A stretch of DNA of 35,636 bases from Coprothermobacterota bacterium (GCA_026389455.1 JAPLHV010000075.1:1-35636), one strand, 5' to 3'. Counted from the stretch's first letter, positions 22,429 through 31,755 are shown. Notes: generated from the letters alone by a model not told the origin. Program-made: numbers and translations.

Positions 22429-24612
22429 CTACGGGGCGATGGAGACGGTGTTGAAGAACTCAGTGCCGGTGGGGTTGGGCACGTAACCGGAGACCTTCGT
22501 CGAGAAGAGCAGCGGAACCTGGTTGTGGCCGATGAAGATACGCGGGCAATCATCGTGGATCAGCACGGCGGCCTGCTGGTAGAGCAAGTCACGCTTGGCC
22601 TGGTCAACTTCCTTCTGAGCGTCGAGGAGGATCTTGATCAGAGCGGGGTTGTTGTAATTGCCCTCGCCTGCACGGGGGACGCCGTAGTGGAAGAAGAGGA
22701 AGTTGTCAGGGTCGCCATTGTCACCGGTCCAGCCCAGCATCCAGAGGCCGAACTTGCCGTTCTTGCGGTCGTCGAGGTAGGTGCTCCAGTCCTCGGTCTT
22801 CAGGTTCACCACCACGCCGATCTTGGAGAGGTCGGCAGCGATGGCTTCGGCGATGGCTTTGGGGTCGGGGAAGTAAGGACGCGGATTGGGCATGTACCAA
22901 AAGTCGATGGTGAGGGGATTGGCATCCGTGTACCCCGCATCGGCCAGCATTTGCTTGGCCGCGACTGGGTCATAGGCGTAGTCCTTCAGTTCCTTGTTGT
23001 AGCCCCACAGAGAGGGTGGCAGGAATTGGTTGGCCACCAAGCCGGTGGCGCCGTAGAAGGCGTCGACGATGGGCTGTTTATTGATGGCCATGGCCAGAGC
23101 CTTGCGCACATTGACGTTGTCAAAGGGCGGAGCGTCCACTTTGAAGAGCACCGTCCCCACGTTCATGGGCGGCCGCAGCAGGACTTGCAGTGTCGGATCA
23201 GCGGCAGCAGCCTTGGCGTCCTCGGGGTTGGCCCCTTCCATGCCCTGGATCTCACCGGCCTTCAAGGCCAAATAACGGGCGGCGTTGTCTGGGATGACCC
23301 GCAGGATGACCTGGTCGACGTTGGCCTTGTACCCCCAATAGTCAGGGTTACGGTCCAACACCAGCTTATCGTCCTTGGTCCACTCCACTACCTTGAAAGC
23401 GCCGGTGCCTACGCCGGGGTACTGGGTGGAAGTGCCGTAGTTCTCCGGTCCCTGGGCCTTGATGGCCGTAGGGGAGGCTATAGCGAAGCAGAACATAGCC
23501 AGGGTGCTCAAGAGTGGGGCGTACGGCTGGGCGAGGGTGAAGCGGACGGCGGAATCACTGACCTTCTCCATCTTGGTAAAGGTACAACCCTCGGTTCCCT
23601 TGAAGCCATTGAACATCGAGCTGAAATACTCGAAGGTGCCGACATGGTAGGCATTGCTTTCATCCCACCAGCGCTCGAAGTTAAAGAGCACGGCATCGGC
23701 GTTGAAGTCGGCGCCGTCGTGGAACTTGACCCCCTGACGGAGGTGGAAGGTCCAGGTCAGGTTGTCGGTGGAGACTTCCCAACTGGTAGCCAAGGCCGGC
23801 TCGACAATGGTGGTCTCGCCCTTGAACTGGACCAGGGTGTCGTAAATCTGCACCGTGCCACGGGCTGACTCGCCGTCGGTGACATCAGCGGGATCCAATT
23901 TGACGCAATCGGCGCCGCGGCCAAAGATGAAGGCGCCGCCGGTGACGGGAGGGGCAGTGGGGGTGGGGGTGGGGGTGGCGACCATCATGCGGACGCCAAT
24001 CACGGCCGTCTCGGCCCGGGTCAGGCTGGCCAAGGGGCGGAAGTTGCCGCTGGGATCACCCTTCATCAGGTCGGCGGCGATGGCGTTGATGACGAACAAC
24101 TGTGCCCACTCGGAGACTTGGCTCCAGTCTGGAATCTTGCTGATGATCTCTTGCGACTGGCTCATGAGAACCGTGCTGGTCTCGTCGATGCCCTTAGCGC
24201 GAACCAGGATCTTGGCGACCTGTTCGCGGGTGATCGGGTCGTTGGGAAGGAAGGTTCCATCCGGGAACCCACCGATCAAGTTGTTTTGCACTCCCTCCAT
24301 GACGGGCTCGAAGAACCAGTCCGTCATCGCCACATCGCTGAAGGGGGAAACGCCGGCTGGGGCCGCTTGCGGCAATTGCAGCGCGGCGGCGAGGATCTTG
24401 ATGAACTCCGCGCGGGTCACCGACTTATCAGGCTGGAAGGTTCCATCCGGATAGCCGGAGATGATTCCCTTGTCTACCAGTGTCATGATATCTGCTTGCG
24501 CCCAATGGCCGAAGACATCGTTGAAATCAGTGGTGCCGGCCGAAATCGGAAGAGCCGACATGGAAAGCAACATGACGGCCACCAACACACTACAAATGAC
24601 TCTTTTTTTCAT
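22429..24612 (-). CDS. SLH-domain-anchored family 5 extracellular solute-binding protein
   Basis: This 727-aa exported protein has a signal peptide ending near PISAG. Three S-layer homology domains follow (about 30-75 FNDVFGHWAQADI to GYPDGTFQPDKSVTRAEF; 92-140 FSDVAMTDWFFEPV to GGFPDGTFLPNDPITREQ; 158-210 WAQLFVINAI to GNFRPLASLTRAE). A TPTPTPTAPP linker leads into an SBP_bac_5 domain (PALATSWEVSTDNLTWTFHL, VKFHDGADFNADAV, IRKALA-like VRKALAMAINKQP). There is no lipobox Cys, so SLH binding to cell-wall polymer replaces the usual lipid anchor. It feeds the two downstream permeases. The substrate (peptide, nickel, sugar) cannot be told. SLH3 is the most divergent. Confidence 0.9.
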   Translation of the reverse strand: MKKRVICSVLVAVMLLSMSALPISAGTTDFNDVFGHWAQADIMTLVDKGIISGYPDGTFQPDKSVTRAEFIKILAAALQLPQAAPAGVSPFSDVAMTDWFFEPVMEGVQNNLIGGFPDGTFLPNDPITREQVAKILVRAKGIDETSTVLMSQSQEIISKIPDWSQVSEWAQLFVINAIAADLMKGDPSGNFRPLASLTRAETAVIGVRMMVATPTPTPTAPPVTGGAFIFGRGADCVKLDPADVTDGESARGTVQIYDTLVQFKGETTIVEPALATSWEVSTDNLTWTFHLRQGVKFHDGADFNADAVLFNFERWWDESNAYHVGTFEYFSSMFNGFKGTEGCTFTKMEKVSDSAVRFTLAQPYAPLLSTLAMFCFAIASPTAIKAQGPENYGTSTQYPGVGTGAFKVVEWTKDDKLVLDRNPDYWGYKANVDQVILRVIPDNAARYLALKAGEIQGMEGANPEDAKAAAADPTLQVLLRPPMNVGTVLFKVDAPPFDNVNVRKALAMAINKQPIVDAFYGATGLVANQFLPPSLWGYNKELKDYAYDPVAAKQMLADAGYTDANPLTIDFWYMPNPRPYFPDPKAIAEAIAADLSKIGVVVNLKTEDWSTYLDDRKNGKFGLWMLGWTGDNGDPDNFLFFHYGVPRAGEGNYNNPALIKILLDAQKEVDQAKRDLLYQQAAVLIHDDCPRIFIGHNQVPLLFSTKVSGYVPNPTGTEFFNTVSIAP

Positions 24613-24699
24613 CCCTACTCTCCTTTTCTAAGCTGAAATTCAAACAAAACCGAACTACGACCTCCACATGCCCCCTCTCTTCAAGGTTTCCGTGTACTT

Positions 24700-25403
24700 C
24701 TATTGAAGACGGACTTCCGATAATTCTATCAGGATTAACGTGATATTGTCTTGACCGCCGCGATGCAGAGCGGCTTGGCGAAGCTCCTCCGCGGCTTGGG
24801 TCAGATCCGCAGAGGCGGCCAATCTACCCAGGGTCGCGTCGGGCAGATTGCCGAAGAGACCGTCCGAGGCTAGCAGAAAGCGGTCACCCGCCTGTAGCAA
24901 GAGCGGGAAGATATCCGTGGAAAGTTCATCCAGCCCCCCCAAGACCCGGGTGACGACATTGCGGTAGGGATGGCGTCGGGCCGCTTGCTTGCTCAGAGTG
25001 CCGGCCCTCATTTGTTCCGCCACCCAGGAGTGGTCCAGGCTGATTTGCCGCAGAGTCCCCTGCCGCAAGAGGTAGGTGCGGGAATCGCCAATGTTGCCGA
25101 CCCACGCTGAATCACCGGAGAGCGCCAGGGCGGTCAGGGTAGTGGCCATCTCCGAGAGAGAAGGGGAGGATCGCTGTTTTGCCAGGATGGCCTGGCGCCC
25201 TTGCTATCGAGGAGAAAGGCAGAGACGGTCTCCACCGCTAGACGGGAGGCCTGTGCGCCCCCGGCAAGCCCTCCTAGACCATCGGCCACCAGGAAGAAGG
25301 GCAAGCCATCGGTGAGGCCTCGCTGGGCAGATAGAAAGTAAGCGTCCTCGTTGAGGGGACGGAGCAGCCCACGGTCAGTCAGGCCTACAGCTTGGAATCG
25401 CAT
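24700..25403 (-). pseudogene. PP2C-family Ser/Thr protein phosphatase, broken by an internal out-of-frame deletion
   Basis: Two frames together make one PP2C phosphatase. The N-terminal part (25403 to about 25200) has GLTDRGLLRPLNEDAYF and ADGLGGLAGGAQASRLAVETVSAFLLD. The C-terminal part has AILAKQRSSPSLSE, MATTLTALAL, VGNIGDSRTYLL, LASDGLFGNLPDA and GGQDNITLILIEL. Metal-binding Asp residues are present on both sides. The switch lies near 25200; the helix usually found between AVETV and the AILAK-like helix is also missing, so bases were lost out of frame. As written no full-length enzyme is made. Neighbours would allow control of a Ser/Thr kinase, but none is visible. Confidence 0.8.
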
Positions 25404-25412
25404 CAGGTGAAA

Positions 25413-25487
25413 TGGTAGCGCTGTGGGGAATTGAACCCCAGTTTACGGATTGAGAGCCCGTCGAACTAACCACTGTTCTACAGCGCC
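25413..25487 (-). tRNA. tRNA-Glu (anticodon CTC)
   Basis: The 75-nt minus-strand gene begins GGCGCTG and ends CAGCGCT-A-CCA. The D stem is GAAC/GTTC, the anticodon stem ACGGG/TCCGT with loop CTCTCAA (anticodon CTC), and the T arm TGGGG-TTCAATT-CCCCA. CCA is encoded. A promoter lies at 25497-25526. No clear terminator separates it from the PP2C gene 10 bp below. Confidence 0.93.
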
Positions 25488-25496
25488 ACATCTGTG

Positions 25497-25526
25497 AATA
25501 TAGCAAAGGTTCTCATTCTCCGTCAA
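25497..25526 (-). promoter_or_regulatory. sigma-70-type promoter for tRNA-Glu
   Basis: Minus strand: -35 TTGACG (25521-25526), 18-bp spacer, -10 TATATT (25497-25502). It lies back to back with the phoB promoter (25532-25559). Confidence 0.8.
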
Positions 25527-25531
25527 CCGCG

Positions 25532-25559
25532 TTGCCAACGCATCTGGATGTCGTACAAT
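25532..25559 (+). promoter_or_regulatory. probable phoB promoter giving a leaderless mRNA
   Basis: -35 TTGCCA (25532-25537), 16-bp spacer, -10 TACAAT (25554-25559). Seven bases separate the -10 from ATG 25567, and no Shine-Dalgarno site is present, so transcription should begin at or next to the start codon. Confidence 0.6.
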
Positions 25560-25566
25560 TCAAAAA

Positions 25567-26238
25567 ATGGCTGAACGAGTGTTGCTGGTGGAAGATGAGC
25601 GCAACCTGAGCGATGTCCTGGCCTACAACCTGGAACGAGAGGGCTATGCGGTCGAATGCGCATACGATGGCGATAAAGCCTGGGAACTGTTCGAGGGGAG
25701 ACCGCCCGACCTGGTGCTGCTGGATGTAATGCTTCCCGGCCTGGGAGGGCTGGAACTGTGCCGGCTGATTCGCGCCCGCTCCTCCCTGCCGGTGATCCTG
25801 CTGACCGCCCGGGGGGAGGAGGCCGACAAGATCCGCGGTCTGGATCTGGGGGCCGATGACTATGTCGCCAAACCCTTCTCTTTAGGAGAGCTGATGGCCC
25901 GCGTTCGCGCCCAGCTCCGCCGTTCAGGTACGTTTGGGCAACGGATCGAGCAGGGTAGGCTGTGCATCGACCGCCTACGTTTCTCCCTGGAGAAGGACGG
26001 CCATCCGCTCCCTCTTCCCCGAAAGGAATTCCTGCTGCTGTGGGAGCTGGCCAGCCATCCCAATGTGGCCATCCCTGGCGAGACCCTCCTGCGGCGCGTC
26101 TGGGGCGAGGATTTCTATGGCGAAGAACAAACCTTGGCCGTGCATGTGCGGCGCCTGCGGGAGAAGATTGAAGAGGATCCCTCTCACCCCGCGCTGATCG
26201 AGACCGTGCGGGGGGTGGGCTACCGGTGGGGGGGTTGA
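25567..26238 (+). CDS. phoB: PhoB/OmpR-family response regulator
   Basis: This 223-aa regulator has a receiver domain with acidic pocket Asp10/Glu11, phosphoacceptor Asp53 (LVLLDVMLPGLGG), Thr80 and Lys102 (YVAKPFS), and a C-terminal winged-helix DNA-binding domain (FLLLWELASHPN, VWGEDFYGEEQTLAVHVRRLREKIE, IETVRGVGYRWG). It heads the order phoB-phoR-pstSCAB-phoU, so it is the phosphate-starvation regulator, probably binding the direct repeats before pstS (28054-28086). The sensor gene overlaps its end. Start ATG 25567 has no ribosome-binding site and appears leaderless. Confidence 0.93.
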   Translation: MAERVLLVEDERNLSDVLAYNLEREGYAVECAYDGDKAWELFEGRPPDLVLLDVMLPGLGGLELCRLIRARSSLPVILLTARGEEADKIRGLDLGADDYVAKPFSLGELMARVRAQLRRSGTFGQRIEQGRLCIDRLRFSLEKDGHPLPLPRKEFLLLWELASHPNVAIPGETLLRRVWGEDFYGEEQTLAVHVRRLREKIEEDPSHPALIETVRGVGYRWGG

Positions 26239-27994
26239 AGGTGCATTGGCGCCTTGGCTGGAAATTCGTACTGGCTACTACCCTGGCGCTGGTGATCAGC
26301 TCGCTCTTCATCGGGCTCTATCTAGCCGGCGCCTTGCGCTCGGCCAGCGAAGCAGACCAGGAGCAGTCCCTCCGGCTCCAGACGCGGTTGGCCGCCCAGT
26401 TCTTCGAAATACTTCCGATGAGCGTGGTGAAGGAGCAGGGCGATACCCTCGCTCGCCAAGCAGCCAGCGGGGGTGAGGTCCGCTTCACCATCCTGGACGA
26501 GACAGGGAAGGTGTTGGGAGACTCGGCCGAGCCGGCTGCCATGATGGAGAACCATGCCGACCGGCCGGAAGTACAGCAAGCGCTGCGCGGAGAAGTGGGA
26601 GTATACCGCCGCTACAGCACCACCTTGGGCGAGTCGATGCTCTATGTGGCGGAACCGATCCCCGCTCTGCCTCCGGTTGAGCTGGTGGTCCGGGCCAGCG
26701 TTCCCAGCAATTTCCACGAGGACTACTTGATAGCACTATTGAGAACCTTGCTGATCGCGGTAGCTGGGGGTTTCCTGATCTCTCTTCTACTGGCTCCGTG
26801 GGCTTCTCTTCTGGTGACTCGACCGCTGAAGCGGATAGTGAGAGGGATCCAGCCTCCTGCCCCCGGCACTCCTTATCCACTGCTGCGGATGTCCCGCACC
26901 GACGAGCTGGGTGACCTGGCCAAGGGAATTGATGGTTTGCTGGAGCGGGTCAACGGCCAGGAGGAGAACCTGGGCTCCACCCAGGAGAAGCTCGACGTGT
27001 ATCAGGAAAAGGAACGAGACGGTCTGCTGGTCCTCGATTCAGAGGATCGAGTTCGCAGCGCAACATTCAAAGCCGAAGAGCTCCTTGGCGTCCCCTTGTG
27101 GCGTTTAGTAAAGCGTACTCTCTTGGAGAGCACCCTAGACCACGCCCTGGCCGAAGCGGCGCAACGCGCGCTTTCCGGCGCCCCGGAAGTTCCCGTCTTC
27201 TTCGCCGGCCGCGAGCTCTTCCTGCGGGGGAGGAGGTTGACCCGATCAGATCCCGACGCCGCCTTCCTCTGGATCGAGGACCGCAGCGAACTCGCCGCCC
27301 TGAAAGCCACTCGAAGAGACTTCGTAGCCAATGTCAGTCACGAGCTGAAGACCCCCATTGCCTCCCTGCGGGCGATGCTGGAGACCCTCGGACAGCAACC
27401 CCCACCTTCGAGCGAGCGACAAGATGAGTTCTTAATTCGCTCCTTGAAGGAGGTGGAGTATCTGCAAGCGCTGCTCGAGGAGTTGGCCAAGCTCTCTCGC
27501 GTCGAAGCGGGGAAGGTTGATTTCCAGATGACGGACTGCGACCTGTGCCGGCTCTTGGCTGAGCTGGAAGCCAGCTTGGCCGAGAGAGCCAGCCAGCGCT
27601 CGCTGCGCTTGGAGTTTCGGACAGGAGAGGAACCGATCTACGTCCGAGCCGACCCGTTGTTTCTGCGCGAAGCGTTGTTGGCCATCACCCCGGCGTTGCT
27701 ATCACTGTTTCAGCGTCAAGTAAAGGTGGGTGGGTCACCCTGGAGTTTCGCGACCATGGGCCGGGGATCCCGGCTCTTGAGGTTCCGCGCATCTTTGAGC
27801 GTTTCTACAAAGTGGACAAAGGCCGAGCCGGCGAAGGCTTCGGCATTGGGCTTTCCCTTGCCCGGCACATCCTGGAGAGCTTCCGCGGCAGTCTGACTGC
27901 TTACAGTGACCTTGGCAAAGGCGCTCTCTTCGTGGTTCGACTGCCGCTTGCCCCAGGGGACTCTGTCGGAGAAGGACGATCTCGCCCGCGGTAG
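26235..27994 (+). pseudogene. phoR: PhoR-type sensor histidine kinase, frameshifted in the ATPase domain with the N box missing
   Basis: The sensor has one TM helix at each end of an extracytoplasmic domain (LGWKFVLATTLALVISSLFI; LRTLLIAVAGGFLISLLL), then HAMP, PAS-like and HisKA regions with the phospho-acceptor in VSHELKTPIASLRAM (about His369). The ATPase domain begins DPLFLREALL, then the frame fails. The frame carrying ITVSASSKGGWVTLEF, RDHGPGIP, IFERFYKVDKG and GFGIGLSLARHILESFRG resumes at about 27695 and runs to 27994. Adding one base near the CCCC at 27688-27691 joins the frames, but the N-box segment (N-x-x-x-N-A) is still absent. Starts TTG 26235 or GTG 26241 are both possible. As written it cannot bind ATP normally. 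Confidence 0.82.
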
Positions 27995-28053
27995 GATGAT
28001 AGCCCGTGGCAGAATGATAGCCCGCGGCATCGCGAACTGAAGAATTAAGACAA

Positions 28054-28098
28054 ACGTAATCTACAGGTAAGGTTCCGGTAATCTTCTCCCACTATGCT
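28054..28098 (+). promoter_or_regulatory. Pho-box-like triple 11-bp direct repeat and -10 upstream of pstS
   Basis: Three adjoining 11-mers, ACGTAATCTAC, AGGTAAGGTTC and CGGTAATCTTC (28054-28086), share the pattern GTAA-N-N-T-W-C. A weaker fourth unit may precede them (28043-28053). A -10-like TATGCT (28093-28098) lies 6 bp downstream, so the repeats occupy the -35 region, as PhoB boxes do at activated promoters. Confidence 0.65.
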
Positions 28099-28138
28099 GG
28101 CACTGGAATCAAAAAAAAACCTGTAGAAGGAGAAAAAA

Positions 28139-29029
28139 ATGAGTAGAATCGTACGGATCATTGCCCTGTTGGTATCAGTCAGCTTGTTTCTCGCCGCGTG
28201 CGGAACTCCGACCGCGACGAGTCCCACGACCGGCAGCACGTCCCCCAGCCTGGAAGGCGGCGCTATTGTAGTGAAGGGATCGGATACGATGGTTAACTTG
28301 GCCAGCGCTTGGGCTGAGGATTACATGATCGAGCGCCAGAACGTGAGGATCACTGTCTCAGGAGGCGGCTCTGGTATCGGCATTGCTGCTTTTTTGAACA
28401 AGACCGCGGATATCTGCAATAACTCTCGTCCATTGGCACAGGAAGAGTTGGACAAGGCCAAAGCCGCTGGGCTCGAGCCGGTCTCCATTGTAGTCGCCAA
28501 GGATGGCGTGTCCGTCGTCGTACACCCCAGCAACCCGATTGGCGAGCTGTCCATGGAACAACTGGCGGCCATCTTCGGTGGGAAGATCACCAACTGGAAA
28601 GAGCTGGGCGGAGCGGATTCCGAGATCGTCGTCCTCTCGCGCGACAACAACTCCGGCACCTATACCTTCTTCAAGGAACATATCGTCCAAATGAAAGATA
28701 AAAAGGCCGAGTACGGACTTATGGTACAATTTTTACCCACCAGCCAGGGCATTGCCGACGAAGTGGCCCGCAATCCGAAGGCCATCGGTTACGTTGGTCT
28801 CGGCTATCTTTCCGACAAGCAAAAAGCCTTGGCCGTGAAGACTGCCACGGGTTCCGCTGTGCTACCCTCTGTAGCTACAGTTTTGGATAATAGTTATCCG
28901 GTTTCACGACCCCTCTTCTGTACCACCAACGGCCAACCCAAGGGCGTCATACAAGATTACCTTGCTTGGATCTTGAGCCCCAAAGGGCAAGAGATTGTGA
29001 GATCGCTGGATTTCGTCCCAATACAGTGA
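28139..29029 (+). CDS. pstS: phosphate ABC transporter substrate-binding lipoprotein
   Basis: This 296-aa PstS has a lipoprotein signal peptide with lipobox LAAC (Cys21) and a short Thr/Ser-rich linker. Phosphate-site segments follow: VKGSDTMVNLASAWAEDY, SGGGSGIGIAAFLN, DICNNSRPLAQEE, LSRDNNSGTYTFFKEHI and FLPTSQGIADEV. It captures phosphate outside the membrane and delivers it to PstCA. AGAAGGAG lies 7 nt before ATG 28139. A Pho-box-like repeat upstream suggests phosphate control. Lipid anchoring here contrasts with the SLH anchoring of the 22429-24612 binding protein. Confidence 0.95.
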   Translation: MSRIVRIIALLVSVSLFLAACGTPTATSPTTGSTSPSLEGGAIVVKGSDTMVNLASAWAEDYMIERQNVRITVSGGGSGIGIAAFLNKTADICNNSRPLAQEELDKAKAAGLEPVSIVVAKDGVSVVVHPSNPIGELSMEQLAAIFGGKITNWKELGGADSEIVVLSRDNNSGTYTFFKEHIVQMKDKKAEYGLMVQFLPTSQGIADEVARNPKAIGYVGLGYLSDKQKALAVKTATGSAVLPSVATVLDNSYPVSRPLFCTTNGQPKGVIQDYLAWILSPKGQEIVRSLDFVPIQ

Positions 29030-29102
29030 CCTCGGTTCAGCGAACCCCACCCATGAGGCAGCGCCTCCTCAAGAGCAGCAGGAAAGCCGGAGCCTTGAGG
29101 AG

Positions 29103-30038
29103 ATGCACAGCCAGGCTATAGAATTAACCTCGATGAGAGAGTCGAAACCGCTGCGCTCACGGCCGAAACGAGACCGTGAGCGTTTGGTACGGATTGTTCT
29201 AGCTATCGCCGGATGGATGACAGTGGTGATCCTCGCTTTGATCATGATCATGCTTTTCGTCGAGGGATTGCCCATCTTCGCTGTCACCAATCCCTTCAGT
29301 TTCCTCTTCACCAGCCAATGGTTCCCGGTCTCGGACCCTCCCGTCTTCGGGATCCTCTCCCTCATTATCGGCAGCCTGATGATTACCGCCACCGCCTTAG
29401 TTATCGCTATCCCCTTGGGGATCGGGGCAGCCGCCTTTCTGGCGGAAATCGCCCCGCCGCCCCTGCGTGAAGCGATCAAGCCGGTTATCGAGCTGCTCTC
29501 CGGCATTCCTTCGATCGTGCTCGGCTTCGTTGGTTTCCTCCTGCTGGCGCCGGCTATCCAGCGGATCTTCAACCTCGATTCCGGCCTCAATGGGTTGACT
29601 GCCGGCATTTTGCTGGCCTTCATGTGTTTGCCGACCATCGTCAGCATCTCCGAGGACGCCCTCAGCGCTGTCCCGCGCGAGTATAAGGAGGCTTCCCTGG
29701 CTTTAGGCGCCACGCGCTGGCAGACCATCTACCGGGTCTTGATCCCAGCCGCCCGGCCCGGCATCGTCGCTTCAGTGATGCTGGGGATGGGCCGCGCCAT
29801 CGGGGAGACGATGACGGTGCTGATGGTTTCCGGCGGGCGGTTGGCGATCCCCAGTTTCATCACCGACCCGATGTCGGCCATGACCGCTCGCATCGCCATC
29901 GAGATCAACAATGCCGTCTTTGGCGGGTTGCAGTATCAGGCCCTTTTCGCCATCGGCATCGTCCTCTTCCTGATCACTTTCTCTATTAACTTGGTGGCGG
30001 ACCTGGTGCTGGAAAAACAGCGCAGGCGATACGCATGA
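29103..30038 (+). CDS. pstC: phosphate ABC transporter permease PstC
   Basis: This 311-aa permease has six membrane spans, the PstC motifs PFSFLFTSQWFPVSDPPVFG and ELLSGIPSIVLGFVG, and the ATPase-contact loop SAVPREYKEASLALGATRWQT. It forms the phosphate channel with PstA. The start is uncertain: GAGGAG directly abuts ATG 29103, while ATG 29133 has no ribosome-binding site; the sequence between them shows no family similarity. Its stop overlaps the pstA start by 4 nt (ATGA). Confidence 0.93.
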   Translation: MHSQAIELTSMRESKPLRSRPKRDRERLVRIVLAIAGWMTVVILALIMIMLFVEGLPIFAVTNPFSFLFTSQWFPVSDPPVFGILSLIIGSLMITATALVIAIPLGIGAAAFLAEIAPPPLREAIKPVIELLSGIPSIVLGFVGFLLLAPAIQRIFNLDSGLNGLTAGILLAFMCLPTIVSISEDALSAVPREYKEASLALGATRWQTIYRVLIPAARPGIVASVMLGMGRAIGETMTVLMVSGGRLAIPSFITDPMSAMTARIAIEINNAVFGGLQYQALFAIGIVLFLITFSINLVADLVLEKQRRRYA

Positions 30039-30925
30039 GCCCAACTTCCGGAAAACTGGAGGGGCGTCGCTTTCGCTCCCGCAACGCCACCCAGACGGCA
30101 GCCTTCATTTTTCTTAGCGCCTGTGTGCTGTTGATCCTGGTGCCGGTCCTCTACATCATTATTTACATAATCGTTAACGGAGCCGGCGCCATCAGTTGGG
30201 ATTTCCTCACCCAACTACCCAAGCAACGAGGCTTGCAGGGCGGTATCTTCTCGGCCATCGTGGGCAGCTTCTACCTGATGGTGGGCGTGGTGGTCTTCGC
30301 CCTCCCGGTGGGGATCATGGCTGCCATTTACCTGCACGAGTACGCCCGCCAGGGACCGTTGGTGCGGCTGATCAATCTTAGCATTGTCAACCTGGCCGGG
30401 GTTCCATCCATCATCTATGGTCTCTTCGGGTTAAGCTTCTTCGTGTTGATGCTGAAGATGGGCTCCTCCTTGTTGGCCGCCAGCCTGACCCTCTCCTGCA
30501 TGGCCTTGCCGGTGGTGGTGACGGCTTCCAGGGAGGCCTTGGCGACGGTGCCCAACAGCTACCGCGAGGGGAGCCTGGCCTTGGGCGCTAGTCGCTGGCA
30601 GACGATCGTCCGCGTGGTGCTTCCGCAAGCCTGGCCGGGCATTCTCACTGGGTTGGTGCTGGCGGTCAGCCGGGCGGCGGGGGAGACCGCCCCCATTCTG
30701 ATTACTGGCACCGCCTTCACGGCGATTTTACCTACTTCGCTTTTCGACCAGTTCAACGCCCTGCCCTACCACCTCTATGTAGTGGCCACGCAGATCCCCA
30801 ACATGCCCAAGAGCACCCAATGGGGGATCACCCTGGTGCTGCTGGTGATGGTACTGCTCTTCAACTTGACGGCCATCATCCTGCGCATCCGCCTGCGAGC
30901 CCAACGGAAGAAATGGGGGCTGTGA
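30035..30925 (+). CDS. pstA: phosphate ABC transporter permease PstA
   Basis: This 296-aa permease shows [41 protein letters not shown], the coupling loop [21 protein letters not shown] and [18 protein letters not shown], all typical of PstA. It has six hydrophobic spans. Translational coupling to pstC is implied by the ATGA overlap. It pairs with PstC to form the channel energised by PstB. Confidence 0.94.
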   Translation: MSPTSGKLEGRRFRSRNATQTAAFIFLSACVLLILVPVLYIIIYIIVNGAGAISWDFLTQLPKQRGLQGGIFSAIVGSFYLMVGVVVFALPVGIMAAIYLHEYARQGPLVRLINLSIVNLAGVPSIIYGLFGLSFFVLMLKMGSSLLAASLTLSCMALPVVVTASREALATVPNSYREGSLALGASRWQTIVRVVLPQAWPGILTGLVLAVSRAAGETAPILITGTAFTAILPTSLFDQFNALPYHLYVVATQIPNMPKSTQWGITLVLLVMVLLFNLTAIILRIRLRAQRKKWGL

Positions 30926-30935
30926 GGAGGAAAGG

Positions 30936-31754
30936 ATGAACATCGTCAACTTGAACATGACCGAGGGCCGCAGCGTGCCTTTCGTCTTCGAAGAAAACGT
31001 GCCGGTGAAGATGCGCTCCCAAGCCGTCAGCCTCTTCTACGATAAGGTAGAGGCCCTCAAAGAGGTTACCCTTTCCATCCTGGCTAACCGCATTACCGCC
31101 ATCATCGGCCCTTCCGGTTGCGGGAAGTCCTCCTACTTGCGCCTTTTCAACCGCATGAACGACCTGATCTGGAACGCCAAAGTGAAAGGTCAGGTTTTCC
31201 TCGACGAGGAAGCCCTCTATGATCCCAAGATCGACGTGGTGGAGCTGCGCAAGCGGGTGGGGATGGTCTTCCAGAAACCCAATCCCTTCCCGATGTCGGT
31301 CTTCGACAATGTCGCTTACGGGCCGCGGCTGCACGGCGCCAAAGAGACGGGCAAGCTCTCCGAGATCGTCGAGCGCTGCCTGCGGCAGGCCGTCCTCTGG
31401 GAGGAAGTCAAAGACAAACTGAAGGGCTCGGCTTTCGCCCTCTCCGGCGGGCAGCAACAACGTCTCTGCATCGCCCGGGTGCTGGCGGTCGATCCCGAGG
31501 TGATCCTTTTGGACGAGCCCTGTTCAGCCCTCGACCCCGCCTCCACGATGCGCATCGAGGACCTCATGCAAGAGTTGAAAAAGAATTACACCCTGGCCAT
31601 CGTTACCCACAACATGCAGCAAGCCGGACGAGCCTCGGACTACACCGCCTATCTGCTAATGGGCGAGCTGATTGAATTCGGGCCGACCAAGAGCATATTC
31701 ACCTATCCGCGAGACAAGCGGACGGAAGACTACTTAACAGGAAGGTGGGGTTAA
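30936..31754 (+). CDS. pstB: phosphate ABC transporter ATP-binding protein PstB
   Basis: This 272-aa ATPase has Walker [10 protein letters not shown] (about 58-66), the PstB Q-loop [23 protein letters not shown], signature [16 protein letters not shown], Walker [14 protein letters not shown] and switch His in IVTHNMQQA. About 25 residues at the N-terminus precede the usual PstB start, which often begins near the VSLFYDK strand. The gene follows pstA by 10 bp with a GAGGAAAGG site. It powers phosphate import. Confidence 0.96.
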   Translation: MNIVNLNMTEGRSVPFVFEENVPVKMRSQAVSLFYDKVEALKEVTLSILANRITAIIGPSGCGKSSYLRLFNRMNDLIWNAKVKGQVFLDEEALYDPKIDVVELRKRVGMVFQKPNPFPMSVFDNVAYGPRLHGAKETGKLSEIVERCLRQAVLWEEVKDKLKGSAFALSGGQQQRLCIARVLAVDPEVILLDEPCSALDPASTMRIEDLMQELKKNYTLAIVTHNMQQAGRASDYTAYLLMGELIEFGPTKSIFTYPRDKRTEDYLTGRWG

Positions 31755-31755
31755 A

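Noticed and set aside
27991-28026. Two ATGATAGCCCG units before pstS as a regulatory repeat
   Set aside because: They lie at the end of the phoR frame with irregular spacing and no relation to the 11-bp Pho-box-like units; probably a chance or minor duplication.
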